A stretch of DNA of 14,636 nucleotides, taken from the NCBI GenBank assembly GCA_964639075.1, contig CAZXCB010000071.1, positions 1 through 14,636 on the forward strand, given 5' to 3'. A program made the position numbers and the translations under genes. Positions 12,889 through 14,636 of the stretch are shown here, piece by piece. Positions within the stretch are counted from its first letter, which is position 1; every line of letters begins with the position of its first letter. This stretch comes from JAENVU01 sp964639075. Lineage in GTDB: Bacteria; Actinomycetota; Acidimicrobiia; IMCC26256; JAENVU01. Under the pieces are notes generated by a model that saw nothing but the letters and a program-made list of their open reading frames with translations, was not told the origin of the DNA and ran no database searches.

Positions 12889-13437
12889 ATGGAACGCCTG
12901 ACCATCCTCGATCCGACAGCACCGCCGCCGGAGGTGGATCCCGACCCGGGGCCCGACGCCGGGCCGCTCGCCGGGCGCCGCGTGGGTGTGCGCCTCGACT
13001 CGGCGTGGCGCAGCTGGGAGTGGGTGCTCGACGAATGGGTGCCCCGGCTCGAGGCGGCGGGCGCGACCGTCGACCGGTGGCAGGCCGGCAACCGGGTGGG
13101 CACCGAGGGCGACGTCACGGTCGCGGAGCTCGAGGCGTGGTCGGCCCGAGTCGACCTCGCGCTCGTCGGGCTCGGCAACTGAGGCTCGTGCACCTCGTGG
13201 AGCGTCCACGACACCGTGGCGGTCGCGAAGCGGGGAGCGGCGGCGGTCGTCGTCGTGACGCAGGAGTTCGAGGCGCTGGCGCACACGATGGCCGCGAACG
13301 CGGGCCGCGGCGGGTTGCGGGTGCACGTGCTGCCGTACCCGCTCGAGTCGCGTCCGGAAGCCGAGGTCCGAGCCGTCGCGGTCGACCACTGGCCGCGCGT
13401 GCTCGCCACGCTGGGAGTCCCCGCGGCCGATGACTGA
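12889..13437 (+). CDS. UGSC-family selenoprotein (in-frame TGA read as selenocysteine)
   Basis: The frame runs from the ATG at 12889 through a TGA at 13180-13182 to the stop at 13435-13437, giving 182 residues with selenocysteine at 98. Around it the protein reads VDLALVGLGN, then U98-G-S-C101, then TSWSVHDTVAVAKRG, and both sides are good protein in the same frame. The UxxC at the start of a helix is a typical redox-active site. This matches the protein family named UGSC after this motif, in which some members carry Cys instead of Sec. The rest is alternating strand and helix: RRVGVRLDS (30-38), a long helix (41-57), VDLALVGLGN (88-97), AAAVVVVTQEFEALA and RVHVLPYPL, suggesting a Rossmann or flavodoxin-like fold. 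The reaction is unknown. A hairpin right after the TGA fits a bacterial SECIS. It overlaps the next gene by 8 nt. Sec synthesis genes are not in the window. Confidence 0.88.
13195..13211 (+). promoter_or_regulatory. Bacterial SECIS hairpin for selenocysteine insertion
   Basis: A perfect 7-bp stem (TCGTGGA with TCCACGA) closes a 3-nt loop GCG at 13202-13204. The loop begins 20 nt after the last base of the TGA, inside the 16-37 nt window known for bacterial SECIS elements, and its first base is G as required. SelB with Sec-tRNA would bind here. Confidence 0.75.
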
Positions 13438-14539
13438 TCCGATCGCGGCGGGTGCGGGCGCCAGGGGGGACTGCGGCCCCGAGGGCTGCACGATCGACTG
13501 GCTGACGTCGACGCGCCTCGAGGTGGACGACGACCCGGTCGCGTTCCAGAAGCTCGCGACCGACGCCGGGTGGGGTGACGGCCTGCCGCTCATCCCACCC
13601 ACCGAGGACCGCGTGCGCGCCCACGTCGCCGCGAGCGGCCGGTTCCCGGAGACCCACCTCGCCGACCTCCCGCCGCGCGCGGGCCGGTGCACGGTCGAGA
13701 AGGTCGCGGTGAACGCGGTGATGGCCGGCGCGCCGGCCGAGTCCATGCCGCTGCTGTGCGCCGCGGTCGAGGCGATGGCGGATCCCCAGTTCAACCTGTT
13801 CGCGCTCAACACCACCACGAGCTGTGTCGTCCCGGGCGTGTTCGTGAACGGCCCGCTCCGCCACGCGCTCGACATCCCGTTCGGCGCGGGCTGCTTCGGC
13901 GGCGTCTCGGGACCCGCGCCCGCGATCGGCCGCGCCGTGCGGCTGCTGATGCGCAATGTCGGTGGTCAGGTCGTCGGCGTGTCGTCGAAGAGCGTGTTCG
14001 GCCAGCCGGGGCGCGTCGCCGGCATCGTCGTGGGGGAGTGGGAGGAGCAGTCACCGTGGGCGCCGCTCGCCGAGCGGCGTGGCGTCGCCCCGGGCCGCGA
14101 CGCGGTCACGGTGCACGGCTGCACGGGCACGATCGACATCGCCGACATCGTGGCCGACAACGCCCGCGATCTGCTGCAGGTGATCGGCACGTCCCTCGCG
14201 TTCTGCGGCACCAACGCGTTCATCGGCGCGCATCACGGCGCGGAGATCATGGTGTGCATCGCGCCGCCGTGGGCCGAGCTGATCGCGGCCGACCTCCCGG
14301 CGGTCGAGGACGTGCAGGCCGAGCTCCACCGCCACGCGGCGCTGCCGATCGACCGGTGGCCGGCGGCGCACCGGGCCAAGGCCGAGCGCGACGGCCGGGT
14401 CGATGCGCACGGGATGGTGCAGCTGGTGGAGGATCCCGCCCACATGCTCGTGATGGTGAACGGCGGACTCGGCAACCTGCACGCGCTCGCGCTGCACTCG
14501 TTCGGGCCGACCCGTGCGGTGACCCGGGAGGTCCGATGA
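13430..14539 (+). CDS. Conserved protein of unknown function, partner of the UGSC selenoprotein
   Basis: I do not recognise a characterised family for this 369-residue protein. It has no signal peptide or membrane helix. Visible features are an N-terminal C-x4-C (DCGPEGC, Cys15 and Cys20), a highly patterned block GWGDGLPLIPPTEDRVR (47-63), a Gly-rich centre (GAGCFGGVSGPAPAIGRAV, Cys155), HGCTGTIDI (Cys231), FCGTNAFIGAHHGAEIMVCI (His268, His269; Cys259, Cys276), and near the C-terminus a GGLGNLHALALHSFG segment. The many conserved-looking Cys, His and Gly residues suggest a cytosolic enzyme or redox partner. It overlaps the selenoprotein by 8 nt and the next gene by 4 nt (ATGA), so the three are co-translated and it very likely works with the selenoprotein. 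The ATG at 13430 is the only start that keeps the whole N-terminal block and fits the overlap. Confidence 0.8.
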   Translation: MTDPIAAGAGARGDCGPEGCTIDWLTSTRLEVDDDPVAFQKLATDAGWGDGLPLIPPTEDRVRAHVAASGRFPETHLADLPPRAGRCTVEKVAVNAVMAGAPAESMPLLCAAVEAMADPQFNLFALNTTTSCVVPGVFVNGPLRHALDIPFGAGCFGGVSGPAPAIGRAVRLLMRNVGGQVVGVSSKSVFGQPGRVAGIVVGEWEEQSPWAPLAERRGVAPGRDAVTVHGCTGTIDIADIVADNARDLLQVIGTSLAFCGTNAFIGAHHGAEIMVCIAPPWAELIAADLPAVEDVQAELHRHAALPIDRWPAAHRAKAERDGRVDAHGMVQLVEDPAHMLVMVNGGLGNLHALALHSFGPTRAVTREVR

Positions 14540-14636
14540 CGGTACGGGTGTTCGACACGATGGGGCTCGCCACCGAGCGGCTCCGCGCGGAGTTCCCCGA
14601 GTGCGAGATCATCGACGCGTCGGGCGAGCTGCCACC
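14536..14636 (+). CDS. 5' end of a third operon gene, possibly a 2-hydroxyacid-dehydrogenase-like protein (partial)
   Basis: The ATG at 14536 overlaps the previous stop as ATGA, and the frame stays open to the window end (33 complete codons). The peptide has a strand-helix-strand start (VRVFDTMG, then ATERLRAEF, then CEIIDASGELPP) like the N-terminus of D-2-hydroxyacid dehydrogenases or other Rossmann proteins. That is too little for a firm call. The overlap indicates it is the third gene of the selenoprotein operon. Confidence 0.6.
   Translation, partial: MTVRVFDTMGLATERLRAEFPECEIIDASGELP

Noticed and set aside
12748..12922. A longer N-terminus for the MacB-type permease (58 extra codons)
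   Set aside because: The extension has no helix or family similarity, covers the promoter and start of the divergent selenoprotein gene, and MacB-type permeases begin just before the first membrane helix.
12889..13437. A pseudogene with a nonsense mutation, or two separate small genes
   Set aside because: The frame is unchanged across the TGA, the next codons give the known U-G-S-C motif, a SECIS-like hairpin follows, and the downstream gene overlaps the distal stop as in an intact operon.

Overview
The window is about 14.6 kb of high-GC DNA in which almost every base is coding. Codon use, short or absent leaders, GTG starts and gene content point to an actinobacterium. The UGSC-type selenoprotein and the neocarzinostatin-fold secreted proteins make me favour an Acidimicrobiia-like lineage, but that is inference. 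A run of ten Ns at 249-258 shows this is a draft or metagenomic scaffold.

Layout. The left edge holds the 3' end of a peptide-type ABC transporter ATPase, split by the N gap, then a neocarzinostatin-fold lipoprotein and a hairpin terminator (1030-1061). A TetR regulator on the minus strand stands back to back with an APC-family permease. A MaoC hydratase, a 17-beta-HSD4-like dehydrogenase and a small sugar-isomerase-like TIM-barrel protein follow. Two near-identical 18-bp palindromes, one in the TetR/permease gap and one just before the MaoC gene, look like operators of this TetR. I read 1065-5163 as a small lipid or acyl-CoA regulon.

A 942-residue secreted protein on the minus strand (5165-7993) carries six neocarzinostatin-like repeats and two Calx-beta domains. 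Divergent from it is a cytochrome P450 translationally coupled to an atypical CxxHxxC ferredoxin. After a convergent terminator zone (9490-9583), four overlapping minus-strand genes encode two ABC modules: a MacB/FtsX-type permease with its LolD-like ATPase, and an ABC-2-type ATPase with its membrane subunit.

The most notable locus is at the right end. Positions 12889-13437 form one gene with an in-frame TGA (13180-13182) in a U-G-S-C context, followed at the right distance by a 7-bp hairpin with a GCG loop that fits a bacterial SECIS. Ordinary gene calling would break this selenoprotein into two fragments. It overlaps by 8 nt an uncharacterised 369-residue protein, which overlaps by 4 nt a third gene cut by the window end. 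This is a tightly coupled selenoprotein operon of unknown function. No tRNA, rRNA, CRISPR array, insertion sequence or prophage gene was recognised.
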